The position numbers and the translations under genes were made by a program. Shown one piece after another: positions 10,960 to 22,174 of a DNA stretch of 64,000 nucleotides (its first letter is position 1; every line of letters begins with the position of its first letter). Under the pieces are notes generated by a model, which saw nothing but the letters and a program-made list of their open reading frames with translations, had not been told where the DNA came from and did no database searches. Source of the stretch: Hippophae tibetana (lineage: Eukaryota; Streptophyta; Magnoliopsida; Rosales; Elaeagnaceae); contig CM072805.1 of assembly GCA_037013495.1 (NCBI GenBank), positions 17,084,601 to 17,148,600 of the forward strand, written 5' to 3'.

Positions 10960-13109
10960 GTTTGTTCTAAATATATATATATCTCTAAGCCCCTAATAGT
11001 TACGCCATTTTGTTAAGATTCTAATTAGCTGTAAATATTTTAATTATAGATAATTATAATTATAGTTATTTATAAAAATATAACATTTTTTTTAAATAAT
11101 TATAATAAATAAGACGTGAGATGTTAATGATTATTAAAATTTCGAATGCATCGTTAATTGAAATAGAATATTTTTTTTATATATATATAATTAAATAAAA
11201 AAATAAAAATTTAGTAATTAAAAACATAATATTTTGAATAATTAGATAAAATTTTATATATTATTATTTTTATATTTTTTATTTTACTTAGAAGATGTAT
11301 TACATAATTAAAAAAATAAAAATTAGTGTTAATATTTTAAATAATTAATATAATAGAATAAAAATTATATTAACATTTGATTTTTTTAAATTAAACATAT
11401 TTTTGAATAAATGTTAAAAATAAAAAACATGATTAAATCGTAGATAAATCACTATCAACTCATAACTAATAGTTATTTATCCAATATATCCAGAACTGAT
11501 ACCAGATAATTATAATTATTAATATAAACACTAGACTCCTAACACTCATATTCTTAATTCTATACTATTATAACATAAATGATAAATGTAAGAAACAACA
11601 ATGTAATTAGATACTATAAGTAATAATTATTAGTTTCTTTATTAACGTTTAAGTAGTAAGTTGATTTTATAAGAATTTTGTAAGGGATTTTTAGACTATA
11701 AATAAGCTAAGATTATTTTATTTACTATATCCAAAAAAACAAAATACATTTTTTATTTATTTTTAAGAAAGTTATCCCATATTTCTCCTTTAATTTCTAT
11801 TATATTTAGGAATAATTATTTTCTTTTCTAATGATACAAATGCATATAACATGTTATTTAGTTTAGGAGACAATTTTTTTAAAAACGACAAAAGGAAGAA
11901 AAGAAAACTACTTTTGACATAAAATTAATAAAATTTCAAATCATAACAATTTTACTTTAATTATTTCATTAAGTCTCTAATAATACCACTTAAAAAAGTT
12001 TCGATTAATTAATAAAAAAAATCACTACTTAAAATTAATAAATTTATATAATTATGACACATGTATATATAGAACTCTTATAACAATAATATTCTCAATA
12101 AGGATAAGATTAAAGAAACTTTAATGGAAAAAAATTTATACATACCAAAAATCAAAGACATTGATTTGAAAATTTAAATTCCTTTTCTATCAATTCAAGA
12201 AAGAAGGTCTATTAAAATTTGGCTCTGTCATCCAACTCTAAAAAAGGTATCTAATTAGATTTTTTTAAGCAATAAATTTCATATATGCGTATATTATTTA
12301 CACATTCTTTCGTTTTTAGTTATCCATCATTGATACGTGGTAGGTTGTCACATGTTATGGGCACAGACCAGAAGCAAATAGTTTATAATTAAAAGGACAA
12401 TTTAGTGTTTTCCATGTTTTTTTATACAACCCCAAACTCACATATGTCACGAGGGAAATCTGAGACATTATGCATAATAAAATTCACTAATAAAGTTGAC
12501 TTTATACTATTTAGATAAAAGTAGTTAGTAAAATAGGAATATAATTTATTATTTAAGGGTAAATATTATCGTATTCTTATAGTGATTAATATGATTAAAA
12601 AAGTGAAATTTACATTATAAATTAGTTTTCTTATTAAGATTTTATTTTTTTATTATTAAAATTGAATGTATAAAGATAATAGATTATAAAATTTAAATTG
12701 ACAAGCACTTTGATTACTTGAATAACTAAAATAAAAAAAATAGAAAAATTAGATATAAAATTAAAAATATTATTTATTGTTATGCAATTATATTTTTATA
12801 ACAATATTTAAGTATTAAAATGTTATTATGAATCTTAAATATCACCCACCATTTCTTAAAATATTAATAATATATTATTTTTATATATTACAATCACAAC
12901 TAAAATGATAATTTTTCGTTGAAGATAGTTATATAGATCTGATTATACTTACTAATAATATTACGAAATATTACGATATATTACTTGTGATTTACCATAA
13001 ACTTATGATAAAAAGACTTTTTTATAATAATAATAATAATACTTTATAGCCCAAATAATTATTAAACATTGAAGTGAAATCATAATTGATATTTTAATTA
13101 ACATTATAG
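10960..13109 (+). other. CNGC copy 2 last intron
   Basis: About 2.15 kb of AT-rich non-coding sequence, twice the length of the intron in copy 1. Part of it (11690-11900) aligns with copy 1. The extra length could hide a small insertion; I see no terminal repeats or coding remnant. It ends CATTATAG at 13109. Confidence 0.5.
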
Positions 13110-13634
13110 GTTACAACTCTTCAAAATATAGACAACAAAGTATTGAAAGAGATTACCACTTACCTAAAACTGGTGATCTATTATGAGAATAGTTATATAA
13201 TTCGTGAAGGAGGACCACTGGGTTTTATGTTTTTAATCACACAAGGTGTTATATGGAAATTCAAAACTAATGATAGTAATAACAACAATGTTAATATTAT
13301 AGGCATTTGTAGACGTATTTCAAAAGGAAATCTTTATGGAGAATAACTTTTGGAATAGACTTTTCAATCAATACTTTTTGGGGTTGACCTAGATTTAGCT
13401 ATTCTCATCTCAAATACAAATGTGAAAGCACATACAAAGGTGGAGGCATTTTCTATAATGAACAAAGATATAAGATTTATAGTTTCAAGATTGAAGATTC
13501 CAATCATACAAAACTTTGCCAAATATGGGAAGGAAGTTTTAAACCCCAAGTCATCTGCAGCTTCAATTATACAAGGTGCTATTTGTTGGCGAAAAGCAAC
13601 GATCTAAGTTGCAGCTGATCTAAGGGTTGCTTAG
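13110..13634 (+). pseudogene. CNGC copy 2 cyclic-nucleotide-binding exon
   Basis: Aligns codon for codon with 9053-9577: YYENSYIIREGGPLGFMFLI, then KAHTKVEAFSIMNKDIRFIV and SIIQGAICWRKATI. In-frame stops: TAA at 13344 right after LYGE, TAG a few codons later, and TAA near 13605. The reading frame itself is preserved, so decay is by point substitution. Confidence 0.9.
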
Positions 13635-14101
13635 AGTTTTAGGTTTAACTATATATCTTGTATTTTTTTTATTATTGGAATAAAAAGTGGCATGTTATCT
13701 TTGTGTTATTTAGTTATGAATCTTATGATATATTACATTTGTATTGTTTTCTTTTTTGCGAGAACTTCTTGGCATCTTACTATGTTCGGATATAATACTT
13801 TTTTATTAAATGATAATTGGTTTCAAGTCATAGAATAGATAGTAAAACTGCTTAAAGTTCAGGCGCTTCCTAGCTCAACTGCTTGGATTAAGAGGTTGGA
13901 GAATGTGCATGTAATCAAACAAAATATTCTTGATTGTGATAAGATGTTGGTATTTTTTTAAGTGTATAAGGAAAACATTGCTTGAATCTCCAATCCATGA
14001 AACCGATGATATAAAGTCAAATTCTTTGTTTTTTTAAGAGAATAGATTTTTTTTACCAATTGTTTTAAAAATACTATCGAACCTAATTTGTTACTTTCAT
14101 A
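13635..14101 (+). repeat. CNGC 3' flank, copy 2
   Basis: Matches 9578-9860 up to about 13915 (GGAATAAAAAGTGG, AACTTCTTGGCATCTTAC). After that the sequence is AT-rich without recognisable content up to the left LTR of element A. The last five bases, TCATA at 14097-14101, are the target-site duplication of element A. Confidence 0.7.
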
Positions 14102-14313
14102 TATTAGATCCTATGGCTACAAAAGTGACACATGGATAAGTTATAATAAGTTTAGTGTTAATGATTATGTTACACAAGAACAAAATGTAGAAAAGAGTTT
14201 TGTAAAGTGTATATAAGTAACCTACTAATTATAGAATCAACACAACGGGAATATTATTGATAAGTTTCTTCTTGGCTATACTGAGTTCCGAGGTTCCTTC
14301 TCACAGTCTTGTA
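14102..14313 (+). repeat. element A 5' LTR, TA..TA ends
   Basis: 212 bp, starting TATTAGATCCTATGGCTAC and ending CAGTCTTGTA. The 3' LTR (26894-27099) has the same TA start and TA end, and TCATA flanks both. The LTR therefore has TA..TA termini instead of TG..CA. AGTGTATATAAGTAACC near 14208 is a likely TATA-box region. Confidence 0.85.
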
Positions 14314-14325
14314 TGGTATCAAAGC
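14314..14325 (+). other. element A primer binding site
   Basis: TGGTATCAAAGC immediately after the LTR is the initiator-methionine tRNA type primer site of copia elements (normally TGGTATCAGAGC), with one G to A change. Confidence 0.85.
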
Positions 14326-14865
14326 ATAATTTCTAGGTGGATTGAAATTTTTTGTGTTTTTTCAATCAAGATTGAAGACGATATAATCATTGACTCGAAT
14401 CTAGTGACAAAAAATTCAAATTCTCAAATCTCAATCAGAGATTGAAGTTAAGAGCAAGATTTTCTTATTAAATAAGTTTATCAGCTTTCCATGACAATGC
14501 TTCCTACAAATCTCTCAATTGGAGTCAAACTCGATAGAAGAAACTTCAAGATGTGGAGGGAGTAGATGATCAGTTTGATCACTACTTATGGCATTGAGTC
14601 ATATGTCATTGGTGATAAAAAAAGAATAGAATAAGTTCATTGATGATACTATTAAACCTAATCCATAGTATGCATTATGGACTCGCATAAAATGGAGTCA
14701 TGAAGAGTTGGATTTATGGATCTATTTCCAGTTCAATGTCAAGAACTATATCAAGTAAGCATACTACTTATGATGTGTGGCAAAGTCTTGAGAGAAATAT
14801 TATATCTACTTCCAAGACTCAAGTGATGGAGGTAAAATTTCAACTCAGACTACTAAGAAAGATAA

Positions 14866-15520
14866 TCTTGGTGATGCGGACCCTCTAGGCAAACAACCCT
14901 AGGAACCCACGAACTCAAAAGAATAGGAACAATCGATTTGCTAGGAATGTGTTGAAGATAATTTAATTAGAACCCTAAGGAAAAAAATTCTTAAAATCCT
15001 AACCTTTGGTATGATCATATTAGAACCCTAAGGAAAACAATTCTTAAAACCCTAACCTTTGGTATGATCATATTAGAACCCCTAAGGAAACAAATTTCTT
15101 AAAACCCTATCCTTGAGATGCCACAAAGGATGATAACTTCCTTTGATAAGTCGAATTCAAGAACTCAATCAAGAACACAAAAAGGCAAAGCAAAACAATT
15201 TATGAAATAAACTTTTTTTAATGATATATGGTCTTCCTCTAAATTACATAGTTTCTCTTTTTTATAAGTAAGAAACCATAAAAGAAAAAATCCTGGATGA
15301 AATGGGCCTATTTAGTTATGGATTGGGCCTAATCCATCCTTAAAAAAAATAAAAAACTAAAAAGACTTATAATAAATAAAACATAAAAAGCCCACAATTA
15401 ACTAAAATGAAAATTGCTTCCCAAATTAGTCTTTGCACCCAACTTGTTCTTCCAAATTTTCCCTTACATAAGATCTTGAGAATATTTGTAGGAACATCAA
15501 CTTGATCAGCACCTCAATCT
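14866..15520. mobile_element. unidentified insertion in element A gag
   Basis: The gag reading is interrupted after KDNL and resumes at SITQ near 15520. The intervening ~650 bp has no protein similarity. On the minus strand it resembles an LTR in base composition (T-rich tracts, ending GTCCGCATCA), but I could not fix both borders or a target duplication. It holds a 53-bp tandem repeat. Borders are approximate. Confidence 0.45.
14966..15115. repeat. 53-bp tandem repeat, about 2.8 copies
   Basis: Unit starts ATTAGAACCCTAAGGAAA and ends TGGTATGATCAT; starts at 14966, 15019 and 15072 give an exact 53-bp period. The third copy is partial and has extra bases. It lies inside the insertion that breaks gag of element A. 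Confidence 0.9.
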
Positions 15521-16079
15521 CTATTACTCAGTGTACTGAACTATTTTGATAAGATGAAAAGATTGGTTAATGAATTAGCCATACCATTGGTAGGCCAAAA
15601 GATGATCAAGATTTGATAATCTTTATTCTTGGAGTTTTAGGGCCTAGATTCAATGCATGCCTTTGTTATTTGAATCGTGGAGATGTGAAACTTGAACAAG
15701 CTTAAAGTTAACTATTAGCTTATGAAAATTTTCTTTCATAAAAAGATAAGGAAGATGAGTCACATATGTATCAGACCAATTTTACAAATGTTGGAAGCGG
15801 TGCTAATAGCAAAGGAAATGCTTCTTCTACATAAGGTACTTCTAACAGTTCTAATGATTTTGCTAGTGATAATAATGGTGATGGATATATTAGTATAAAT
15901 AGTGGACAAAGTGGTAGAGGCCGTAGCAATGTTCAATGCCAATTTTTCTCAAAAACTAATTATATAGCTTCTGTTTACTACACATTAAGGAATCTTCTTA
16001 GAGGTAGAGGAAACAATAACAAATCATAGAAATCAGGGGATAAAGGACAACATTTTTTTTATGTTGCTACCTCTAAAAG

Positions 16080-16315
16080 TGATAGCAATGATAATAATTG
16101 GGTGCTGGATAGTGGTGCAAGCCATCACATAACAAATGATGCATCTTATCTCACTAGTGTCACTACTTTTACTAGATTAGATGGAATGGTCATAAGAGAT
16201 GGTTGTATTTTCCTATTACTTACATTGGCATGTCTCATTTAACAACTAATTATTCTTCTTGCTTAGCATTAAAGAATGTTTTACATGCCTTTACTATTTC
16301 TTCCAAATTGGTTTA
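16080..16315 (+). pseudogene. element A protease remnant
   Basis: Reads NNWVLDSGASHHITNDASYL, with the aspartic-protease DSGA motif intact at about 16107-16118, typical of copia polyproteins. The reading is cut at 16315 by insertion of element B and resumes after it at 21877. Confidence 0.85.
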
Positions 16316-16550
16316 TGTAGAATTTATGAGAATACCTTTAATTAGGCTCTAATAGTGTGGTACAGGTTGTGAATTAATTGTTAAACATACTGAAATTTAG
16401 TTGTTGATACCACCTGTATTATTCCTAGATTAATGGCCTAGTTGTCTAAATTTTAGTCCTATTTATATTGATGTATATACATTTGACAAATCAAAGAAAA
16501 ATAAAACAAGAATTCAGTTTCTCTCCACCATATCTCAATATTATTCTACA
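16316..16550 (+). repeat. element B 5' LTR
   Basis: Starts TGTAGAATTTATGAGAATA and ends ATTATTCTACA. It differs from the 3' LTR by an internal extra of about 30 bp near 16370-16400 and scattered substitutions. CCTATTTATATTGATG near 16459 may be the TATA region. Confidence 0.93.
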
Positions 16551-16562
16551 TGGTATCAGAGC
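16551..16562 (+). other. element B primer binding site
   Basis: TGGTATCAGAGC directly after the LTR, a perfect match to the usual initiator-methionine tRNA primer site of plant copia elements. Confidence 0.93.
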
Positions 16563-17369
16563 ATTTTTGAAATCCAATTTTTTTTACCAGTTTTTTCTGA
16601 AGAAGACTTTCTGAAATCCAATTCTTCAGGTGTTATTCTTCTACCTCTCATCTCCAATTGATCCATTTCAGGCGCTTTTCTCCAGCATCAATCTTGATGG
16701 CACTCTATTTTTAGCCAAATTAATTTTTCATCTAAGAAATGGTCGACTATCGTGCATCTGATTCGTCTTTGCTCAGACCATCTCCATCTTCCATCTTTTT
16801 AGCCGAATTCTTTGTTCATCTCTGCTTAGACTAGTCATCAATCATCAGTTTCCCATCGCGAGCTCATTTCCCATTATGAGCTCATTTCTCATCACGAGCC
16901 ATTTCCAATTCCCATCGCAAGCCATTTCCCATTCTACAGGAGCCCAGTCGCCGTCGTCTTCCACTTCGTCGATTCTTGTTTACTCAGTTATTGTTGTCCT
17001 CCACTTCGATGCTCCCTATTCCACTTTGTTGTCGCCCACTAATCATCCAACACTCAATCTCTGGAATCAGGTTGGCATCCAACCCTCCAATTATCTTGGC
17101 TGGTTATAATAGGCCCAGTAACCAATCCAACAGTCTATTCCAGTCCAGCAACCCAATCCAGTCCAATAGCCCAATTAGCCCAACTCAGTTACTAATAGGC
17201 CCAATAAACCCAACCCAACCCAAACTATCCAATCAGCCCAACCCAAATTGTCCAATCAGCCCAAATTGAAATAACATCAGTTTCACAACAGTCCGAGCAT
17301 CAATGACCACAGGAAAACCTATCATGACCAGTTCCAATTGAGGTTCCACCGAGAATAATATTTTTCCTA
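16563..17369 (+). other. element B leader with low-complexity repeats
   Basis: An 0.8-kb untranslated leader. Two degenerate simple repeats stand out: CATTTCCCATTNCGAGC-like units at about 16850-16935 and CCCAATCCA / AGCCCAA units at about 17105-17270. Short open frames across it are byproducts of this skewed composition. Confidence 0.7.
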
Positions 17370-18330
17370 TTACCAATCATAAATTAAATGGGCATAATTA
17401 CCTTTAGTGGTCCCAATCCATCATGATATTTATATGTGGAAATATGAAAGATTATTACCTCACTAAAGATGTAGTAGCCCCAAACAAGAATGATCTGAAA
17501 TACAAAACATGAAAATCTGAGAACAATGTGGTGATGTCTTGGTTGATAAATTCCATGACGAACGAGATTGGAGAGAACTTTCTTCTCTACAATACTGCCA
17601 AAGGAATATAGGACGCTACCAGAGATACTTATTCCAGTTATGATAATATGTACTAACTATTTGAGACCAAAAGCATCCTTCATGATCTTCGTCAAGGGGA
17701 GTCTTCAGTTACCTAATACTTTAACTCTTTCACTCAGTATTGGCAACAGTTAGACCTCTTTGAGGTTCATGAATGGAAGTGTCCTGCACACAGAATCTTG
17801 TACAAACAGATTGTTGAAAAGAAATAGGTTTTTAAATTTTGATGGGACTTAACAAAGATCTTGATGATGTGAGAGGTAGAATTCTAGGAACAAAGCCTTT
17901 ACCAAGAATTTGTGAATCCTTCTCCAAAGTTCGCCAAAAGGAGAGTCAAAAAAAGGTGATGATGGGTCCTCAATCTGCCATTTCAGTAACTGGTGAAGGG
18001 TCTATACTTGCTATTCGAGGACACCAGCAATTTCAGAATGCAGACAACCATCCCTAAAGAGGAAGACCTTGGTGTGACCATTACAATAGACCTCGTCATA
18101 CTAAGGAAACCTGTTGGAAAATTCACGGAAAGCCAACTGATTGGAAGCCACCTTCTACATGGCACACCAACAAAGAAAGCCATGGAAATAATTTCTCTAC
18201 AACCCATGGAACTACTTCACCTGAATCTACCCTATTTAGCAAGAAATAGATTGATCTCCTACATAAAATATTTGGACAATCCTTGCCAACATCATCTACC
18301 ATTGTAGCTCAATCAGGTAACACACTCAAC
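17370..18330 (+). pseudogene. element B gag remnant
   Basis: Copia gag: HKLNGHNYLQWSQSIMIF matches the conserved start of the family (LNGxNYxxWSxxM), followed by LHDLRQGESSVT and YFNSFTQYWQQLDLFE. A degenerate zinc-knuckle region near 18080-18200 reads CDHYNRPRHTKETCWKIHG (the canonical pattern has Cys at the fourth position; here it is Tyr). At least five stops and frameshifts are present. Confidence 0.85.
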
Positions 18331-18349
18331 ACTCTTAGTGTGAAATAGG

Positions 18350-18672
18350 TTAAGAGACCATGGATTGTTGATTCATATGCTTTAGACCATATGATGGGTG
18401 ATGCTTTTCTTCTCATGAATCTTAAAGCCTACCAAGAAGGACATACTATTAGAATTGTTGATGGATCAGTATCCAAAGTAACAGGGATTGGTTTAGCAAA
18501 CATTTCCAATTCCTTTATTCTCGATTCTATCCTTCTTGTTATCACTCTTGATTGTAATCTCTTATCAATCACTAAACTGACCCGTGATAAAATTTGTGTA
18601 GCTAACTTTTTTCCTAATCTATGTGTATTTAAGGACTTGGACTCGAGGAAGATGATTGGCAGTGCTAAATAA
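18350..18672 (+). pseudogene. element B protease remnant
   Basis: KRPWIVDSYALDHMMG corresponds to the copia protease start WIxDSGASxHMT; the catalytic DSG reads DSY, so activity would be lost. NISNSFILDSILLV and CNLLSITKLT match the remainder of the domain. It ends at a TAA at 18670. Confidence 0.88.
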
Positions 18673-18789
18673 TACTCGAGACTCTATCTCCTCAAAAGTG
18701 AGGACTCTCTAGGAAAACAAGCCCTCCAAGTTGTATATGAGGTTCCTTCCTAGAATGAAGTTTTATTAAATCTTAAATCCAATAACGAT

Positions 18790-19746
18790 GGTGGAATCAT
18801 GTTGAATCACTATCGCTTAGGTCATCATAATTTCCTATATTTGAAAAAACTTTTCCCCTCCTTATTTAGAAATAAAAATTCAAAGGATTTTCAATGTGAA
18901 GTATGTCAATTTTCAAAACATGTTAGAAATTCATATCCAAATCTTCCATATAAAAAATCACGTCATTTCTCATTATTTCACACTGATATTTAGAGACATT
19001 CTCGAATAAAAAACATAACAGAGACACGTTGGTTCATTTCATTTGTAGATTATTATACTTGAATCATTTGGTTGTTTCTCATGAAAGAAAAATCTGAAGC
19101 ATGTGAGATCTTTAAAATTTTCAATACCATGATTCAAACACAATTTCAAAAAAAAATCCAGGTATTGAAAATGGATAATGCTAAGGAATACTTCACTTCA
19201 ATTCTTAGTGATTATCTATTAAGTCAAGGAACAAAATGGGGTGGTTGAAAGGAAGAATATACATCTGATCGAGGTAGCTAGATCTCTCATGTTCACAACT
19301 CATATCCCTAAACATTTTTGGGGGGAAGTTGTCCTTACGGCTACCTATCTTATCAATAGGATGCCCTCTTCTGTCCTCACTTTCAAAAAACTTATCGGCA
19401 CTCTACTTGAGTCTACCCACACACCAGAATTATGTCCAACATTCCTTTTAAAATATTCGGATGTTCTACTTATGCCCATGTACATCATATAGGTAAACTT
19501 GTTCCTAGAGCCATCAAATGCATATTCCTAGGGTATTCATCATACCAGAAAGGATACAAATGCTTCTCTCATATCACAAAATGGTTCTATAATACAATGG
19601 ATGTCACCTTCTTTGAACAATATCTATATTATCCCAAACCTGCCATTCAAGGGAAAAATATAGGTAATGAATACCAGCTTTGGAATAGTCTTACCACTCA
19701 ATCTCCTACAAATTATGTCTCAAATCATATCTTGCAAATTCCATAG
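18790..19746 (+). pseudogene. element B integrase remnant
   Basis: The GAG-pre-integrase zinc region is visible (HYRLGHHN and CEVCQFSKHVR). The integrase core follows: HTDI followed by a stop where Trp is expected, MDNAKEYF (second Asp) and NGVVERKN (Glu), then [18 protein letters not shown] and KCIFLGYSSYQKGYKCF. About 30 bp before NGVVERKN are deleted with a frame change, and another frameshift lies near 19440. Confidence 0.88.
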
Positions 19747-20027
19747 AGTGAATCAATGTCTCAAACAAATGCTCCTAATAATCCCAATGAACCCTCAACT
19801 CCTCTACCAATAGATCCAGACTTTCATGTCCCAAACAGTGATCTTCTTGTCTACTCCAAGAGGAGAACGACTCAAGAGAGAATGGAGAACTGAGCATATT
19901 TTGAGCCAATCCAGAAGACCAACCTGAGTATAGGTCATTCTAAAGGTAACATCACTGAACCTTATATTATTGAGTTGTCTCCTAATAATTTGAATTTTCC
20001 AATTGTTGTAAGGAAAGGTGTAAGATC

Positions 20028-20960
20028 TTGTACAAACCATCGCATCTACAAATTTTTTCCTATACAAGTCTCTCACCAGGTTATAAGGAATTTATCAACA
20101 AACTTGATCAAATACAGGTTCCAAGTTTCTTTCATGAAGCTTTTCAGGTACCTGAATGGAAGACAACTATTCTTGAAGAACTCAGTGCCTTAGAAAAAAA
20201 CAAGACTTGGGAGATCACAGAGCGACCACCGAGAAAACGAGTTGTTGGGTGTAAGTGGATCATTACAGTCAAACACAAAGCAGACTATAGTGTAGAAAGA
20301 TTCAAGGCTCGCCTTGTGGCTAAGGGATTCACTCAAACATATGGGATTGTTTATCAGGAAACTTTTACACCTGTAGCAAAGCTCAACACTATTTGTGTTC
20401 TTCTTTCCCTAACATCTAACTTGGATTGGCATATCTACCAATTAGATGTCAAGAATGCATTCCTCAATGGTGATCTCAAAGAATAAGTCTACATGGACAT
20501 TCCTGTTGGAATTGAATCTTCTTTTCCACCCAATAGAGTCTGCAAACTTAAGAAATCCTTATATGGATTGAAGTAGTCTCCATGTGCCTGGTTCGATAGG
20601 TTTTCTAAAGTTCTGAAGAGATATGGGTATAATCAATGCCAATCAGATATCACATTATTCATCAAACATTTCTCCAATGACATAATAGTTATCCTAATTG
20701 TGTACATAGATGATATTGTTCTAACAAGTAATTCTATAATTGAGATGATTAAACTCAAATATTTCCTAGCCAAGGAATTTGAGATCAAAGATCTAGGAAA
20801 TCTCAAATATTTCCTAGGAATGGAAGTAGCGCAAACAAAAAGGAATATTTATATCTCAAAGGAAATATGTACTTGATCTTCTCAAGGAAACTGGAATGAT
20901 GAGGTGTAAACTGGTAGAAACTCCAATGGACTCTAAGTAAAACTCAGAATCAAAGAAAAT
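20028..20960 (+). pseudogene. element B reverse transcriptase remnant
   Basis: RT of the copia RVT_2 family: VVGCKWIITVKHKADYSVER, ARLVAKGFTQTYGI, QLDVKNAFLNGDLKE, then a stop, YGLK-stop-SPCAWF, and the catalytic box as VYIDDIVLTS (YIDD in place of YVDD, a tolerated variant). KEFEIKDLGNLKYFLGMEV follows. Several stops prevent a full product. Confidence 0.9.
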
Positions 20961-20969
20961 AGTACACAT

Positions 20970-21600
20970 GTGGACAAAGGCCGTTATCAAAGATTAGTGG
21001 GAAAACTCATTTACCTATCCCACACTAGACCAGATATTGGTTTTTCAGTGAGTGTTGTAAGTCAATTTATGAACAATCCTACTGAAGAACACATGGAGGC
21101 AGTCTATCGTATTCTCAAGTATCTCAAGATGACACCAGGGAAAGAATTGTACTTCAGTAAGAATCCTACCAGGAAAACTGAAGTCTTTGCAGATGCTGAC
21201 TGGTCGGGCATGCATTATAGTGGATCACAGATCTACCACTAGGTATTGCACATTTGTATGGGGGAATCTTGTGACTTGGAGAAGTAAGAAATAGTTAGTA
21301 GATGCTCAAAGCAGTGCAAAAGTTAAATTTAGAGCTATGTCCCATGGGATTTGTGAAGGAATGTGGTTAAAAAGACTACTCAATGAACTGGACTTCACAA
21401 CTACTGAACCTATTAGCATGCATTGTGAAAATCAAACTGCAATAAGAATTGCAAAAAACCCAGTTCATTATGACCGAACCAAACATGTAGAAATTGATCG
21501 TAATTTCATTAAAGAAAAGTTAGATGGAAAAATCGTGGACCTTCTATATACATCTACTCATCATCAAATTGCAAATATCCATACCAAAGCATTACCTTGA
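20970..21600 (+). pseudogene. element B RNase H remnant
   Basis: GRYQRLVGKLIYLSHTRPDI, AVYRILKYLKMTPGKEL and VFADADWSG give the copia RT-RNase H connection. After stops, HCENQTAIRIAKNP and RTKHVEIDRNFIKEKL give the C-terminal RNase H, ending ALP-stop at 21600. A short polypurine tract (GAGTGGGAG) precedes the 3' LTR at 21668. Confidence 0.9.
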
Positions 21601-21667
21601 ATAATCTTTGAAGAACTAAGTTGTAAGTTGGGGATGATTAATATATATTATCCAACTTGAGTGGGAG

Positions 21668-21871
21668 TGTAGAATTTCTGAGAATATCTTTAATTAGGTT
21701 GTATAACAGATTGGAATTTAGTTGTTGATACCAGTTGTATTATTCCTAGATTAGTGGCCTAGTTGTATAACTTTTAGTCCTATTTATATTGATGTATATA
21801 CATTTGAAAAATCAGAGAAAAATAAAACAAGAATTCAGTTTCTCTCCACCATCTCTCAACATTATTCTACA
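21668..21871 (+). repeat. element B 3' LTR
   Basis: TGTAGAATTTCTGAGAATA to ATTATTCTACA, followed by the target duplication GTTTA at 21872-21876. Confidence 0.93.
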
Positions 21872-21876
21872 GTTTA

Positions 21877-22174
21877 TATTAACAAATTATGTACACATGA
21901 TGATGTATTTGTTGAAATTTATGGTGGTTTTTTTCAAGTTAAGAACACTCTTTCTAAAAGGGTCCTTCATCAAGGAATGGTTGAGAGCGATTTGTACAAT
22001 ATATAATAGAATTAAGACATTGGTGCTTCCGTCAGTCAGACTACTTTCCTTACCAAAAGTTCAGTATGACATGATCAACTTGCATATATATCTGATGTAA
22101 TAGTGAATAAGGATTTGAATAGTTAGGATATAAGTTCTAATTCTATTTTGTCTCGTACTTGCATCGTATGTGCA
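21877..22174 (+). pseudogene. element A protease end / pre-integrase, part 1
   Basis: Resumes the protein cut at 16315: VYINKLCTHDDVFVEIYGG and RVLHQGMVESDLYNI are the protease tail, and HDQLAYISDVIVNKDLNS followed by TCIVCA is a decayed GAG-pre-integrase region. It is cut at 22174 by the LTR that starts at 22175. Confidence 0.75.

Larger units (their letters stand above)
10084..13634 (+). pseudogene. CNGC copy 2: tandem duplicate, multiple stops
   Basis: Second CNGC remnant in the same orientation, 0.5 kb after copy 1. It starts with the pore exon and therefore duplicates only the 3' half of the gene. Exons: pore 10084-10377, filter/S6 10848-10959, binding domain 13110-13634. Premature stops lie in the pore and binding-domain exons. 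There is no plausible start or N-terminal half, so it is a clear pseudogene. Confidence 0.9.
14491..15960 (+). pseudogene. element A gag remnant
   Basis: Copia capsid-like gag. It includes a Copia N-terminal pattern (IGVKLDRRNFKMWR), HTTYDVWQSLERNI, and after an interruption KMKRLVNELAIPLVGQ and LIIFILGVLGPRFNACL. The C-terminal zinc knuckle near 15930 reads CQFFSKTNYIASVYY, with the second Cys, the His and the last Cys replaced by Phe, Tyr and Tyr. Several stops are present. Confidence 0.8.
16316..21871 (+). mobile_element. Ty1/copia element B nested in element A
   Basis: A 5.56-kb element with LTRs of 235 bp (16316-16550) and 204 bp (21668-21871), TGTAGAA...TTCTACA ends and a perfect GTTTA target duplication (16311-16315, 21872-21876). 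It splits the protease region of element A, so it is younger than A. It has PBS, gag, protease, integrase, RT and RNase H in copia order, all on the plus strand and all carrying stops or frameshifts. Confidence 0.95.
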
